A DNA stretch of 35,795 nt from a bacterium. GTDB lineage: Bacteria; Electryoneota; AABM5-125-24; Hatepunaeales; Hatepunaeaceae. Under the pieces are notes generated by a model that worked only from the letters and a program-made list of their open reading frames with translations, searched no databases and was not told the DNA's origin. Positions 1 through 7,851 of this stretch are shown one piece after another (positions within the stretch are counted from its first letter, which is position 1; each line of letters begins with the position of its first letter). The stretch lies in contig JAIPJL010000021.1 of NCBI GenBank assembly GCA_021734165.1, positions 1-35,795 on the forward strand. The letters run 5' to 3'. A program made the position numbers and the translations under genes.

Positions 1-1
1 A

Positions 2-751
2 CAGGACGGGAACACTACAAAAATTAAAGGTGATCTAAATGTTAATGGAGATTTTGTCATAGGTGGTTCTGTCAATGGATCTGGTGGTAATGATTTGGAA
101 CTTGGAACTGAAGGAGGTGGTACTTATGTTCTAATAAGCAGAGCTGGTGGTACAACCAAGATCCAGAATATCGGTATCGTGGAAGGACTGCTTACTTTAG
201 GAAAAGGAGCAGATGAAGTACATGGTGTGATCGACTGTAATGCTGTTGAAGCAAACAATATGGATTTAAAGATTGGTGGACAGAACTTCACGCGTAATGT
301 TATCCTTTCTCGTGCCGGTAAAACCACTCAGGTTCAGGGATCTTTAGACGTTGATCAGAATGCTAACATTGACGGGACATTGCAGGTTGACGGAAGTTCC
401 AAATTAAGCGGTAACCTGACTGTGGGACCAGGTGGCGGCGCAGGAACCATCGACTCAAATGGCATCGCGCTCGCCGAACGTGATCTGGAAATCGGCGGCG
501 GTGAAGGCACCAAAGATGTATTGCTCTCCAGAGACGGGCAAAGAACCGACATTCTTGGCAATGCGCGATTGAATGGAAACGAAGTTGTTCTGAATGATGC
601 TGATAACATTACGGATTCCAATCCAAATCCTGTACTCGGAGGCGCTGGTTTCAAATTCGATCCTAATGGTGGCGCTCCGAGGATTAATGTTTATATTAAC
701 GGAGCAGTTATTGGTTGGATGGACGTAAACGGTTGGAACGACGCACCATAA
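2..751 (+). CDS. Repetitive beta-rich surface protein, 3' end only
   Basis: The reading frame is open from the first bases of the window, so this is the C-terminal 249 residues of a longer protein whose start lies off the left edge; no start codon should be assigned here. The sequence is rich in Gly, Asn, Asp, Val and Thr and is built from imperfect repeats. A block of the type 'L-IGG-EG---V-LSR-G--T-I-G---VNG' occurs three times (ending with TYVLISRAGGTT, RNVILSRAGKTT and KDVLLSRDGQRT). Such repeats suggest a beta-helix or fibre-like extracellular protein, as in tail-fibre or adhesin stalks. The last ~45 residues (from about 650) differ and may form a C-terminal cap. I do not recognise a named family. 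The function as a surface structure is inferred from composition only. Confidence 0.7.
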   Translation, partial: QDGNTTKIKGDLNVNGDFVIGGSVNGSGGNDLELGTEGGGTYVLISRAGGTTKIQNIGIVEGLLTLGKGADEVHGVIDCNAVEANNMDLKIGGQNFTRNVILSRAGKTTQVQGSLDVDQNANIDGTLQVDGSSKLSGNLTVGPGGGAGTIDSNGIALAERDLEIGGGEGTKDVLLSRDGQRTDILGNARLNGNEVVLNDADNITDSNPNPVLGGAGFKFDPNGGAPRINVYINGAVIGWMDVNGWNDAP

Positions 752-783
752 ACCAATAGGAGATTAAAATCTAAAATGAAACT

Positions 784-848
784 CCAGCAGACACAGATAA
801 GTGAGGGTTGACGGGAGGGCGTTACAGCGCCCCCCCGCCGTCTGCTGG
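784..848 (+). terminator. Large G/C-rich hairpin after the surface-protein gene
   Basis: A perfect 9-bp inverted repeat (ccagcagac at 784-792 and gtctgctgg at 840-848) encloses a second G/C-rich stem (gggagggcg near 813-821 with a run of Cs at 830-836). It begins 33 bases after the stop codon of the preceding gene, which fits a transcription terminator or an mRNA 3'-end stabiliser. There is no clean T-tract after it (aaactttaataaag), so intrinsic termination is uncertain. Confidence 0.45.
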
Positions 849-1342
849 AAACTTTAATAAAGTCCCAACACCATGCGTCTAATTAAACATCTATCTTCTT
901 GGAAATCAAGGATTCAATAATGTAATTTGCAGTAAATTTAAACATTAGTCTATTAATTAATAGATTGTCAATTGATCGATTTTTCAAAACAACAGTATCT
1001 TTATCTGTTAAATCTGTTATGAGTAATTCTTGTAACTTGCTACTATATTTCATTATCCAAAAATACTTTCAAATCTCTGTGATCTCTGTGTGCTTTGTGT
1101 TTAATCATTCCGTCACCTTTCCGTCACATTTCCGTCACACCATCTAACCCATACCGGATAAGGCTTTCCGCCGATTCTGTGACGATGTGACGATAATTTT
1201 GTGTACCCTGATTCTTTGCCGAAAACTGCCGCGAGATTCGATTTTTGCAGAAAAAATTGCCTAAATTCGCAAAACCTGATCCCCAAAAACCATGAATCCT
1301 TGAAATCAAGCGACAAAATTAGCGTATATTAGGGTAAAACGC
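849..1342. other. Non-coding stretch with a palindrome and repeated CGTCAC motifs
   Basis: No convincing gene is present: short open frames here lack ribosome sites and protein-like composition. Visible structures are a perfect 16-bp palindrome at 949-964, three direct copies of ttccgtcac at 1108-1116, 1119-1127 and 1130-1138 (11-base period), and two copies of the inverted motif tgtgacg at 1178-1184 and 1186-1192. The rest is plain AT-rich sequence. The role is unknown. Confidence 0.6.
1108..1192. repeat. Cluster of CGTCAC / TGTGACG repeats
   Basis: Three ttccgtcac units are spaced exactly 11 bases apart (starts at 1108, 1119 and 1130), followed 40 bases later by two tgtgacg units 8 bases apart (1178 and 1186) in the opposite orientation. 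One DNA turn of spacing would put the three direct copies on one face of the helix, as for a cooperative protein-binding site. The cluster lies about 150 bases upstream of the promoter-like sequence of the lipoprotein gene. A binding role is inference; chance or a decayed repeat family is possible. Confidence 0.4.
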
Positions 1343-1371
1343 TTGACATTACTTAAGATATTTATTAAGTT
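1343..1371 (+). promoter_or_regulatory. Possible promoter for the lipoprotein-LysM unit
   Basis: A perfect TTGACA -35 hexamer lies at 1343-1348, and a weak -10 (TAAGTT, 1366-1371) follows at 17 bases. The first plausible start codon is 46 bases downstream. The -10 is poor, so the -35 match is the main support. Confidence 0.35.
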
Positions 1372-1416
1372 TGCAGCATGGATAAAATGTTTTACTCAAA
1401 CTATGAAGGAGGATTC

Positions 1417-1740
1417 ATGGGTAAACCGCGGAGGGTAACCTCTGTGGCGCTGGCTCTGGTGTTTTCATTCGGACTGCTTTCGAGCGTCAGTTGCACTAAA
1501 TACGCCAGTCCGGAAGACCTGCAGAATCTCGATAATGCAAGAAAAGCCGCTGTTGCTGCCGAGAAGGAGCTTGATCGTGTCAAAGCTGAACGCAGTGACG
1601 TCGAAAAGGAGCTTGCCGGTAAAGAGGCTGAGCTGGCTGCCGCAAAGGAAGAGTTAGAACTGGTTAAACAAAGACTTGAAACGTACCGGATCGATCATCC
1701 CGTTGAAGAAGAGCCGGAACAGATCGAGGGAGGCGAATAA
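1417..1740 (+). CDS. Coiled-coil lipoprotein
   Basis: Predicted outer-membrane or periplasmic lipoprotein of 107 residues. I place the start at the ATG at 1417 because a strong AAGGAGG (1406-1412) lies just before it and because it gives a regular signal peptide: basic MGKPRR, a hydrophobic stretch, then the lipobox LSSVSC. An in-frame ATG at 1378 would add 13 residues but has no ribosome site. After the cysteine comes a heptad-like Ala/Glu/Lys/Leu helix (about residues 35-90), then an acidic Pro-Val-Glu tail. The next gene overlaps its stop codon by one base (TAATG), so the two are translationally coupled. It resembles small Lpp-like or YfhG-type coiled-coil lipoproteins only in layout; no family is recognised. 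Confidence 0.75.
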   Translation: MGKPRRVTSVALALVFSFGLLSSVSCTKYASPEDLQNLDNARKAAVAAEKELDRVKAERSDVEKELAGKEAELAAAKEELELVKQRLETYRIDHPVEEEPEQIEGGE

Positions 1741-2594
1741 TGAAGACCATGCCAAAACATAGTCTAATCGCTTTACTGATCGCTGTTTTTGTGCTTAATA
1801 TGACCGGTAATGCGTTAGCTGCTGATAAGATGACTTATGAAGAATACCAAGTTCAACTTCAGAAATATAAAGATAGAGAAACCACTGCTTTAGCGGGAAT
1901 CGACACTGAACAGGCTGCCATCAACTCCCTTCGTGCCAGAATTACTGAAATTGAAGCGGAAATTTCTGCAACCTGGGATGCTATATATGCGCTGCTCAAA
2001 GTCAGCAAAGAAGATATGCTGGCTTTTCTGAAAGAGATTGAAGCCTTAGAAGGACGAGTTAATGACTTGGCTCGGTTGTCTCCGGACAACCTATTGCAGC
2101 GCGCTTCAGAGTTAGATGAACTTGCTGAAGCTGTTAAAGTTCTACAAGACGATATTAGAGCCTTAATAAGCGAACCACGCAACAGGCTTGAAAGACTGGC
2201 GGCAAGGATAGAAGCATTAAAAGCATCCCTGCCTAAGCCAAAACATGATATGTATGTGGTTTTACGTGGTGATTATCTTTGGAAAATTTCCGGTAAACCG
2301 CAGATATACGATGATCCCTGGAAATGGATGAGGATTTACAGCGCCAACCGCGATGAAATACGCGATCCGGACTTGATTTATCCAGATCAGCGGTTGGTTA
2401 TACCCAGGACAATTGGACGCGATGAACACCTTGTCGCGAAAGGTGAGTACCTGCAGAAGATAGCAGGATATGCCGAAGTTTACGGTGACCCGTTTCAGTG
2501 GACGAAGATCTACCAAGCCAACAAGAGCGGAGGGTTTATTCAGGATCCGAACCTGATCTACCCGGAAATGATCCTTATTATTCCACGCAACTGA
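1740..2594 (+). CDS. Secreted coiled-coil protein with two LysM domains
   Basis: A 284-residue exported protein: signal peptide (about 1-27, ending ALA-AD), a long predicted coiled coil (about 30-165) and two C-terminal LysM domains (about 171-224 and 228-282). Both LysM domains carry the pattern 'V-GDYLW-I / V-KGEYLQKI ... DP-W-KIY-AN-- I-DP-LIYP-Q-L-IPR'. LysM binds N-acetylglucosamine chains of peptidoglycan, so the protein probably sits in the periplasm anchored to the wall. A start codon overlapping the upstream stop (TAATG), plus a GGAGG ahead of it, couples it to the coiled-coil lipoprotein. The pair may link outer membrane and peptidoglycan (inference). A terminator follows. Confidence 0.85.
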   Translation: MKTMPKHSLIALLIAVFVLNMTGNALAADKMTYEEYQVQLQKYKDRETTALAGIDTEQAAINSLRARITEIEAEISATWDAIYALLKVSKEDMLAFLKEIEALEGRVNDLARLSPDNLLQRASELDELAEAVKVLQDDIRALISEPRNRLERLAARIEALKASLPKPKHDMYVVLRGDYLWKISGKPQIYDDPWKWMRIYSANRDEIRDPDLIYPDQRLVIPRTIGRDEHLVAKGEYLQKIAGYAEVYGDPFQWTKIYQANKSGGFIQDPNLIYPEMILIIPRN

Positions 2595-2661
2595 AACCAG
2601 ATTTCAGTGAAGAGAAATTGGGGGGTGCGGATACCTTTTGGTATCACGCCTCTTGCTATGG

Positions 2662-2690
2662 TTTCGCAACGTGGGTAAGGAACATACAAT
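2662..2690 (+). promoter_or_regulatory. Possible promoter upstream of phoH
   Basis: TTTCGC (2662-2667) and TACAAT (2685-2690) are separated by 17 bases. A transcript starting near 2697 would run through the terminator hairpin before reaching phoH. If real, this makes the hairpin a leader attenuator. The match is modest and unproven. Confidence 0.25.
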
Positions 2691-2707
2691 CCGCTTTATT
2701 AATTAAA

Positions 2708-2752
2708 GCCCCAGCCTTGCGTTTAAAACGTAAGGTCGGGGCATTCTTTTTT
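2708..2752 (+). terminator. Intrinsic terminator after the LysM gene, abutting phoH
   Basis: A hairpin with arms gccccagccttgcgtt (2708-2723) and aacgtaaggtcggggc (2727-2742), broken by three mismatched or wobble positions, is followed by a T-tract at 2744-2752. It lies about 115 bases after the LysM stop and only 5 bases before the ATG of phoH. A second hairpin without a T-tract (gatacc-tttt-ggtatc, 2630-2645) lies upstream. Confidence 0.75.
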
Positions 2753-2757
2753 GTACT

Positions 2758-3732
2758 ATGAAGGAAGATAATAACCAAATCGAAATACTGATAGATCATG
2801 AGATATTTCCCAGGCTTCTCGGTGTGGGTGATATAAATCTGCGGTTGATTGAGGATAATTTTGAATCCCAATTAACTGCGCGTGACGGTAGAATACTTAT
2901 AAAAGGCAATCGTAAAGAATCCGAACCTATACGCAAGGTTTTTCATGATTTAGAAGCATTATTTCGTTCAAGGTCGAATGTTTCCACTGATGATGTTAAA
3001 ACCGTTTTACGTCTTGTCGGAGCTGGCGCCCAAGATCCACAACAGAATAACGGTGAATCTGAAGGTGTTGTTATAACAATAGAAACTCCCCGGGTTGTTA
3101 TTAATTCAAAAAGCGCTCTTCAGGCAAGATATGTCTCATTGATGGAGAAGATGTCTATTACCTTCTCCATTGGTCCTGCCGGTACAGGAAAGACCTATCT
3201 CGCCGTTGCAATGGCGATTGATCGCTTTCAGAGGCGTCTAATTGATAAGATAATCCTGGTAAGACCGGTTGTTGAAACAGGGGAAACACTTGGATTTCTA
3301 CCGGGAGACATACTTGAGAAAGTGGATCCGTATTTTAGACCGTTATATGATGCACTTGATGAAATGCTTACCCGCGAACAGGTGCGCCGTTATATTGACA
3401 GGGGATTGATAGAGATCGCTCCGTTAGCATATATGCGAGGCAGGACACTTAATAAGGCATTTGTTATCCTTGATGAGGCTCAGAATACCACATCTGGTCA
3501 GATGAAAATGTTTTTAACGAGACTCGGAGTCGGCTCAATGGCTGTATTAACCGGTGATCTTACCCAAATTGATCTCGATGATCCCGAAAAATCCGGCTTA
3601 AAAGAAGCTAAAGAACTGCTTAACGGTATCAAAGGCATAGGTTTTATCGATTTCACCGATAAGGACGTAGTTCGCCACAAGCTGGTTGCCGATATTTTGC
3701 GAGCCTATAATAACACACGTGAAAAAGTATGA
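2758..3732 (+). CDS. phoH: PhoH family ATPase/RNA-linked protein
   Basis: PhoH-like protein of 324 residues, the usual length. Walker A is GPAGTGKT at residues 139-146 and Walker B is VILDEAQN with Asp239-Glu240. The short N-terminal region resembles the KH-like part of the family. PhoH proteins are cytoplasmic P-loop ATPases related to the helicase fold and linked to RNA metabolism, and the gene is commonly found beside ybeY, as here. The start has no Shine-Dalgarno sequence: the T-tract of the upstream terminator ends 5 bases before the ATG, so initiation may be leaderless or unusual. The N-terminus (MKEDNNQIEILIDH) matches where family members begin, so a much later start is unlikely. Confidence 0.93.
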   Translation: MKEDNNQIEILIDHEIFPRLLGVGDINLRLIEDNFESQLTARDGRILIKGNRKESEPIRKVFHDLEALFRSRSNVSTDDVKTVLRLVGAGAQDPQQNNGESEGVVITIETPRVVINSKSALQARYVSLMEKMSITFSIGPAGTGKTYLAVAMAIDRFQRRLIDKIILVRPVVETGETLGFLPGDILEKVDPYFRPLYDALDEMLTREQVRRYIDRGLIEIAPLAYMRGRTLNKAFVILDEAQNTTSGQMKMFLTRLGVGSMAVLTGDLTQIDLDDPEKSGLKEAKELLNGIKGIGFIDFTDKDVVRHKLVADILRAYNNTREKV

Positions 3733-3766
3733 ACACTATTAATAGAGTTGATAAATTGGATTTTGA

Positions 3767-6112
3767 TTGGACAACGATCCAGAAATAACAAAAGCGGATT
3801 CAATAAATGAAACTCCAAAGACAGCGCCTTTGGTAAAATGGTGGCATTGGTTGATTGGTATTGCGCTTGTTTTATTGCTAACAGTGTTGACGCCGCGTGA
3901 TAAATCTACAGAGTTTGCTAGCTTTGAGTTAGGCGCAATTTCATCACGTGCAGTAATAGCACCCTTCGATTTTGAGATATTGAAGGCTCCTGATGATCTC
4001 AAGAAAGAAAGAAATGATGCTGCCAGAAATGTATTTCCCGTTTTTACGGTTATTGATTCTATAAAGGAAGATTCTCATAGTGAACTGTTAAAATTTATGA
4101 GCGATTCATACGATATAATAAAAGGTTTTCCACTTTCGATAATTAACACACTGAATAACCGTAGGAAAGAACTTACACCGGAGGATTCAACTCTTCTCAC
4201 ACAAGGAAGTGAAAAATTATTCAATCTGTATGGATTTCGTCTTTCAACGGATAGTTGGAAATTTTTGATACGCCTGTATGAGGTTGAGCAAAAGGGTAAA
4301 AATAACTTATATTCAAGGTATTTTAGACAATATATAGGTGAGATACTCCTTTATGTTTATAATCAGGGATTAATAAATATACCTGCCGCACAGTTTTCAA
4401 ATAATAACCAAACGGTAGTTATTCTGCATGGCGCTGAAGAAGAATCTAATGAGCTTAAGCAGTTGCTGACATCCGGCAAAGCTCTTGAACGTGTATCTTC
4501 TCTGCTAACATCGTTGTTAGAGAATAAAGATTTCCCTGATGGCGCTATAAGCGCCGGTTATGAGATTTTACAACCGTTTGTAAAACCAAATTTGTTTTAC
4601 GACAGTGATGAAACGGAAAGGCGTAAGGAAAACGCCATCGCAAGAGTTCCGGTTGCTAAAGGATTTGTTAAAAAAGATGAATTAATAATTGGCTCTAATA
4701 TCAGAGTCACACAAGAGCATCTTGATAAGCTGAATTCACTTGCTAAAAAACGTGCTGAGATTGGTCAATTGCAGGGTGGTATTAAAGCGATGCTGCCCAC
4801 AATCGGTAATTTCCTGATTGCTTCATTGATTGTCTTTCTGACGGGATTGTTTATTTCAATCATCAGACCGAAAATATGGCAGCAGTCTAAATTGATTTTA
4901 TTAATTGTTGTAGTGATTTCTTTAGTGCATGTATTTCAAGTACTTGTTCCTGTAAAATACGATCTCTCCCGCTATTTATTTCCAGCCGCAATAGGTGCAA
5001 TGCTTCTGGTAATACTTGTTGATAAAGGTGTTGCAATGGCAGGTACGGTTGCTTTTGCATTGATCGCCGGCTTAATAAACGGTAGCGATTACCCGACCAC
5101 ATTTTCTACCGTTCTCGTTGGAGGGATAGCGCTTTTTGCAGTAAAAAAAGTACAAACAAGAAGTGATGTAATGCGCGCCAGTCTCTACCTGATAGCTATT
5201 TATATACCAATTGTGGCAGCCTTTCATTTTATCAGTTATACATCCGGAAAGCCTTTATTCACAGATTTCGGTGTTGCTGCTGTAAATGCCGTTCTATCAC
5301 CGATGTTGGTTTTGGGTTTGGTGTTTATATGCGAGAGCATCTTTGGTATTACAACCGATCTGACGTTATTAGAATTGGTTGATCTTAATCGTCCCTTGCT
5401 TCGTGAATTGGCGCTGAAATCACCGGGTACATATCATCACAGTATAATGGTTGGGAGTTTAGCTGATGCTGCCGCCAGGGCGATTGAAGCAAATGCGCTT
5501 TTAACAAGAGCCGGCGCTTATTATCACGATATAGGAAAAATGCAGAATAGACGTTACTATATAGAAAACCAGGAGGCTGGTAGTCCAAACATACATGATA
5601 AGCTTTCACCTGCAAAATCTGCTGATATAGTTATTGATCATGTAAGGCTTGGCCTTGAAATCGCCGACAGATACCATCTGCCAAAAGTTATCAAGGATTT
5701 CATTAGTGAGCATCATGGTAAATCCAAACTTGCCTTCTTTTATGCAAAAGAATTAAAAGAAAAAGGAACTGTGGCTGATGAATCACTATTCAGATATTCC
5801 GGTCCCAGTCCTCAATCAATAGAAACCGGAATTGTTATGCTCGCGGATGCTGTTGAGGCTGCTACTCGTTCGATGGATGATCATTCACAGGAAGCTATAG
5901 AAAAAACAGTTGATAAGCTTGTTGGTCTTCGATTATCAGATGGTGATCTTGAAGAATGTCCGCTGACATTAAGGGAGATAGGGATTATAAAGAAAACCTT
6001 TGTTCAGGAATTAATGGGTATTTATCATCAACGTATTCAGTATCCTTCATTAACTCCAGGTGATGATGCTGTGACGGATTCTAAAGGTGTTAAAATTGAC
6101 GAAAAGGATTAA
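3767..6112 (+). CDS. 7TM HD-domain phosphodiesterase (YqfF/PgpH-like)
   Basis: A 781-residue membrane protein with the PgpH layout: one N-terminal membrane helix (about 25-43), a long extracytoplasmic 7TMR-HDED region (about 45-340), a bundle of seven membrane helices (about 345-520) and a cytoplasmic HD domain (about 550-720) with His557/His558 and the metal-binding pair His587-Asp588 in YYHDIGK. Characterised relatives (Listeria PgpH) hydrolyse the second messenger c-di-AMP to pApA; that activity is inferred here. The start is a TTG at 3767, right after an in-frame stop and preceded by a weak GGA at 3758. No other start lies near. It sits between phoH and ybeY, the order seen in many bacteria. 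Confidence 0.92.
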   Translation: MDNDPEITKADSINETPKTAPLVKWWHWLIGIALVLLLTVLTPRDKSTEFASFELGAISSRAVIAPFDFEILKAPDDLKKERNDAARNVFPVFTVIDSIKEDSHSELLKFMSDSYDIIKGFPLSIINTLNNRRKELTPEDSTLLTQGSEKLFNLYGFRLSTDSWKFLIRLYEVEQKGKNNLYSRYFRQYIGEILLYVYNQGLINIPAAQFSNNNQTVVILHGAEEESNELKQLLTSGKALERVSSLLTSLLENKDFPDGAISAGYEILQPFVKPNLFYDSDETERRKENAIARVPVAKGFVKKDELIIGSNIRVTQEHLDKLNSLAKKRAEIGQLQGGIKAMLPTIGNFLIASLIVFLTGLFISIIRPKIWQQSKLILLIVVVISLVHVFQVLVPVKYDLSRYLFPAAIGAMLLVILVDKGVAMAGTVAFALIAGLINGSDYPTTFSTVLVGGIALFAVKKVQTRSDVMRASLYLIAIYIPIVAAFHFISYTSGKPLFTDFGVAAVNAVLSPMLVLGLVFICESIFGITTDLTLLELVDLNRPLLRELALKSPGTYHHSIMVGSLADAAARAIEANALLTRAGAYYHDIGKMQNRRYYIENQEAGSPNIHDKLSPAKSADIVIDHVRLGLEIADRYHLPKVIKDFISEHHGKSKLAFFYAKELKEKGTVADESLFRYSGPSPQSIETGIVMLADAVEAATRSMDDHSQEAIEKTVDKLVGLRLSDGDLEECPLTLREIGIIKKTFVQELMGIYHQRIQYPSLTPGDDAVTDSKGVKIDEKD

Positions 6113-6116
6113 CTGA

Positions 6117-6572
6117 TTGATTGACAGTGATTTAATAGAGGTTTATCGTACAAATGGTGAAGTAGGAACATCAGTTGAAAAACAACTTAAAGATATTGTG
6201 ATTATTGTTTTAGAAGGTGAAGAATGCGATTTAAGTTTTCTATCGATTATTTTGTCCGATGATGATTTACTCCAGCAATTAAATCGTGAATACTTGGGAA
6301 TTGATGAACCCACAGATGTTTTGTCTTTTGATCTGAGTGAAAGAGATGATTTGAAAATAGAAGGTGAAATTTATATTAGTCTTGACAGGGTTAATGTCCA
6401 GGCTGTAAATCATAAGGTTACGCAGGAGACCGAGCTAATTCGGTTGGTTATTCATGGAATGCTGCATTTATGCGGTATGGATCACAACGATGATGTCTCG
6501 CTGAAGACGATAATAGAACATGGCGAGAACTATATAAGTAGATTCTATCAAAGAGGTTCTGTTGGATTATGA
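6117..6572 (+). CDS. ybeY: Endoribonuclease YbeY
   Basis: A 151-residue YbeY (UPF0054), the metal-dependent RNase that matures the 16S rRNA 3' end and helps ribosome quality control. The diagnostic zinc-site motif H-x3-H-x5-H is intact as His113, His117 and His123 in VIHGMLHLCGMDH. The conserved 'PTDVLSFD' segment is present near residue 62. It starts with TTG at 6117, four bases after the stop of the HD-phosphodiesterase gene and downstream of an AAAAGGA at about 6101-6107. Its end overlaps the next gene by 11 bases. Confidence 0.95.
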   Translation: MIDSDLIEVYRTNGEVGTSVEKQLKDIVIIVLEGEECDLSFLSIILSDDDLLQQLNREYLGIDEPTDVLSFDLSERDDLKIEGEIYISLDRVNVQAVNHKVTQETELIRLVIHGMLHLCGMDHNDDVSLKTIIEHGENYISRFYQRGSVGL

Positions 6573-7851
6573 CTTATTGATCCGACTGGCGAGCGTTGTT
6601 GTTTTGCTTGTGCTGTCAGCGTTTTTTTCAAGTGTTGAGAGCGCTTATTTCTCGTTAAGTCGGACACTACTTGAACAACTTGGATTATCTGTTGATCCGA
6701 GAGCGAGAAGAGTCGCAAAAATGATGAATGATCCACGACGACTTCTCGCAACAATATTGACAGGTAACACAATTGTCAATACTGCTGCAGCAGCAATTAC
6801 AGCGCTTATAGCTGCGGATATTGCAGCTAAATATGGTTACGATACCAGTGTTGTGATTACAATTGAGATTGTTTTACTAACTATTGTGATTCTCTTCTTT
6901 TCAGAACTGATACCAAAATTACTTGCTATACGAACTCCGGAGAAATGGGCAATTTCTACATCAAGATCTATAGAAATTTTCTGTGTTTTACTCTTTCCAT
7001 TTGCTTTTCCCTTGTCACGCCTGACAACCGCTCTATCACGAGCGCTTGGCGTGGAGAAACATGCTGTCTTAGGGATGTCTGAGGAGGAGATTCGCGCATT
7101 GGTTCAGATTGGTCATGAGCGTGGAGAACTTGAACTGGAAGAACGCGAAATGATTCATTCCATATTTGAATTTGGGGAAACAACCGTCCGGCAGGTGATG
7201 GTACCTCGTATAGATATGGTTACCGTCAGGGACGATGATTCGTTTGAGACAATCGTTGATACCATTGTAAAATGTGGACACTCACGAATACCAGTTTACA
7301 GAGAGAAGATCGATGATATTGCAGGTATTATTTATGCTAAGGATCTCCTTAGTGTTACCGGCAATCCTGATAGTTTTAAAATAGAAAAGCTGCTAAGAGC
7401 GCCAATATTTATTCCAGAAGAAAAGAAAATAGATGACCTTTTAACTGAATTTCAAACCGAGAAGGTTCATATTGCAATGGTTGTGGATGAATATGGCGGT
7501 ACTGCGGGATTGGTGACAATGGAAGACATTATTGAGGAGATTGTTGGCGAGATTCAGGATGAATATGATGAAGAGCAGCCACAGTTGCAACGTGTTGATG
7601 AGGACAATCTTGTCTCTGACGGCAGAGCCGGTATTGATGACCTGAATGAGGAGATTAGCTTTGGACTTATTCCTGATAGTGAAGCTTATGATACAGTAGC
7701 TGGTTTTGTTTACAGTCAATTAGGTGAAGTTCCCGATGAAGGACAGCATTTTGAATTTGAAGGTTATAATATTATTGTTGAAGAGGTTATAAATAAAAGG
7801 ATTACACGAGTTCGTTTTGTGAAAATAGGTGGGATTTTTGAGGATGCTTAG
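6562..7851 (+). CDS. CNNM/CBS/CorC-domain membrane protein
   Basis: A 429-residue member of the hemolysin C/CorC-type transporter family. The N-terminal CNNM (DUF21) domain spans about 1-190 with three to four membrane helices, a CBS pair follows (about 205-325, with RQVMVPRIDMVTV and VDEYGGTAGLVTMEDIIEEIVGEI), and the C-terminal CorC_HlyC domain occupies about 340-425. Family members are implicated in magnesium or cobalt homeostasis; the substrate here is unknown. The TTG start (6562) lies inside the end of ybeY, with AAGAGG five bases upstream, so the two are coupled. It ends with TAG, showing that TAG is an ordinary stop in this genome. Confidence 0.92.
   Translation: MDYDLLIRLASVVVLLVLSAFFSSVESAYFSLSRTLLEQLGLSVDPRARRVAKMMNDPRRLLATILTGNTIVNTAAAAITALIAADIAAKYGYDTSVVITIEIVLLTIVILFFSELIPKLLAIRTPEKWAISTSRSIEIFCVLLFPFAFPLSRLTTALSRALGVEKHAVLGMSEEEIRALVQIGHERGELELEEREMIHSIFEFGETTVRQVMVPRIDMVTVRDDDSFETIVDTIVKCGHSRIPVYREKIDDIAGIIYAKDLLSVTGNPDSFKIEKLLRAPIFIPEEKKIDDLLTEFQTEKVHIAMVVDEYGGTAGLVTMEDIIEEIVGEIQDEYDEEQPQLQRVDEDNLVSDGRAGIDDLNEEISFGLIPDSEAYDTVAGFVYSQLGEVPDEGQHFEFEGYNIIVEEVINKRITRVRFVKIGGIFEDA

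Noticed and set aside
965-1147. 60-residue open frame in the non-coding region
   Set aside because: No ribosome site, composition unlike a protein, and it runs through the CGTCAC repeat cluster.
1113-1316. 67-residue minus-strand open frame
   Set aside because: Its C-terminal end is made of the repeat array; no start signal and no recognisable sequence.
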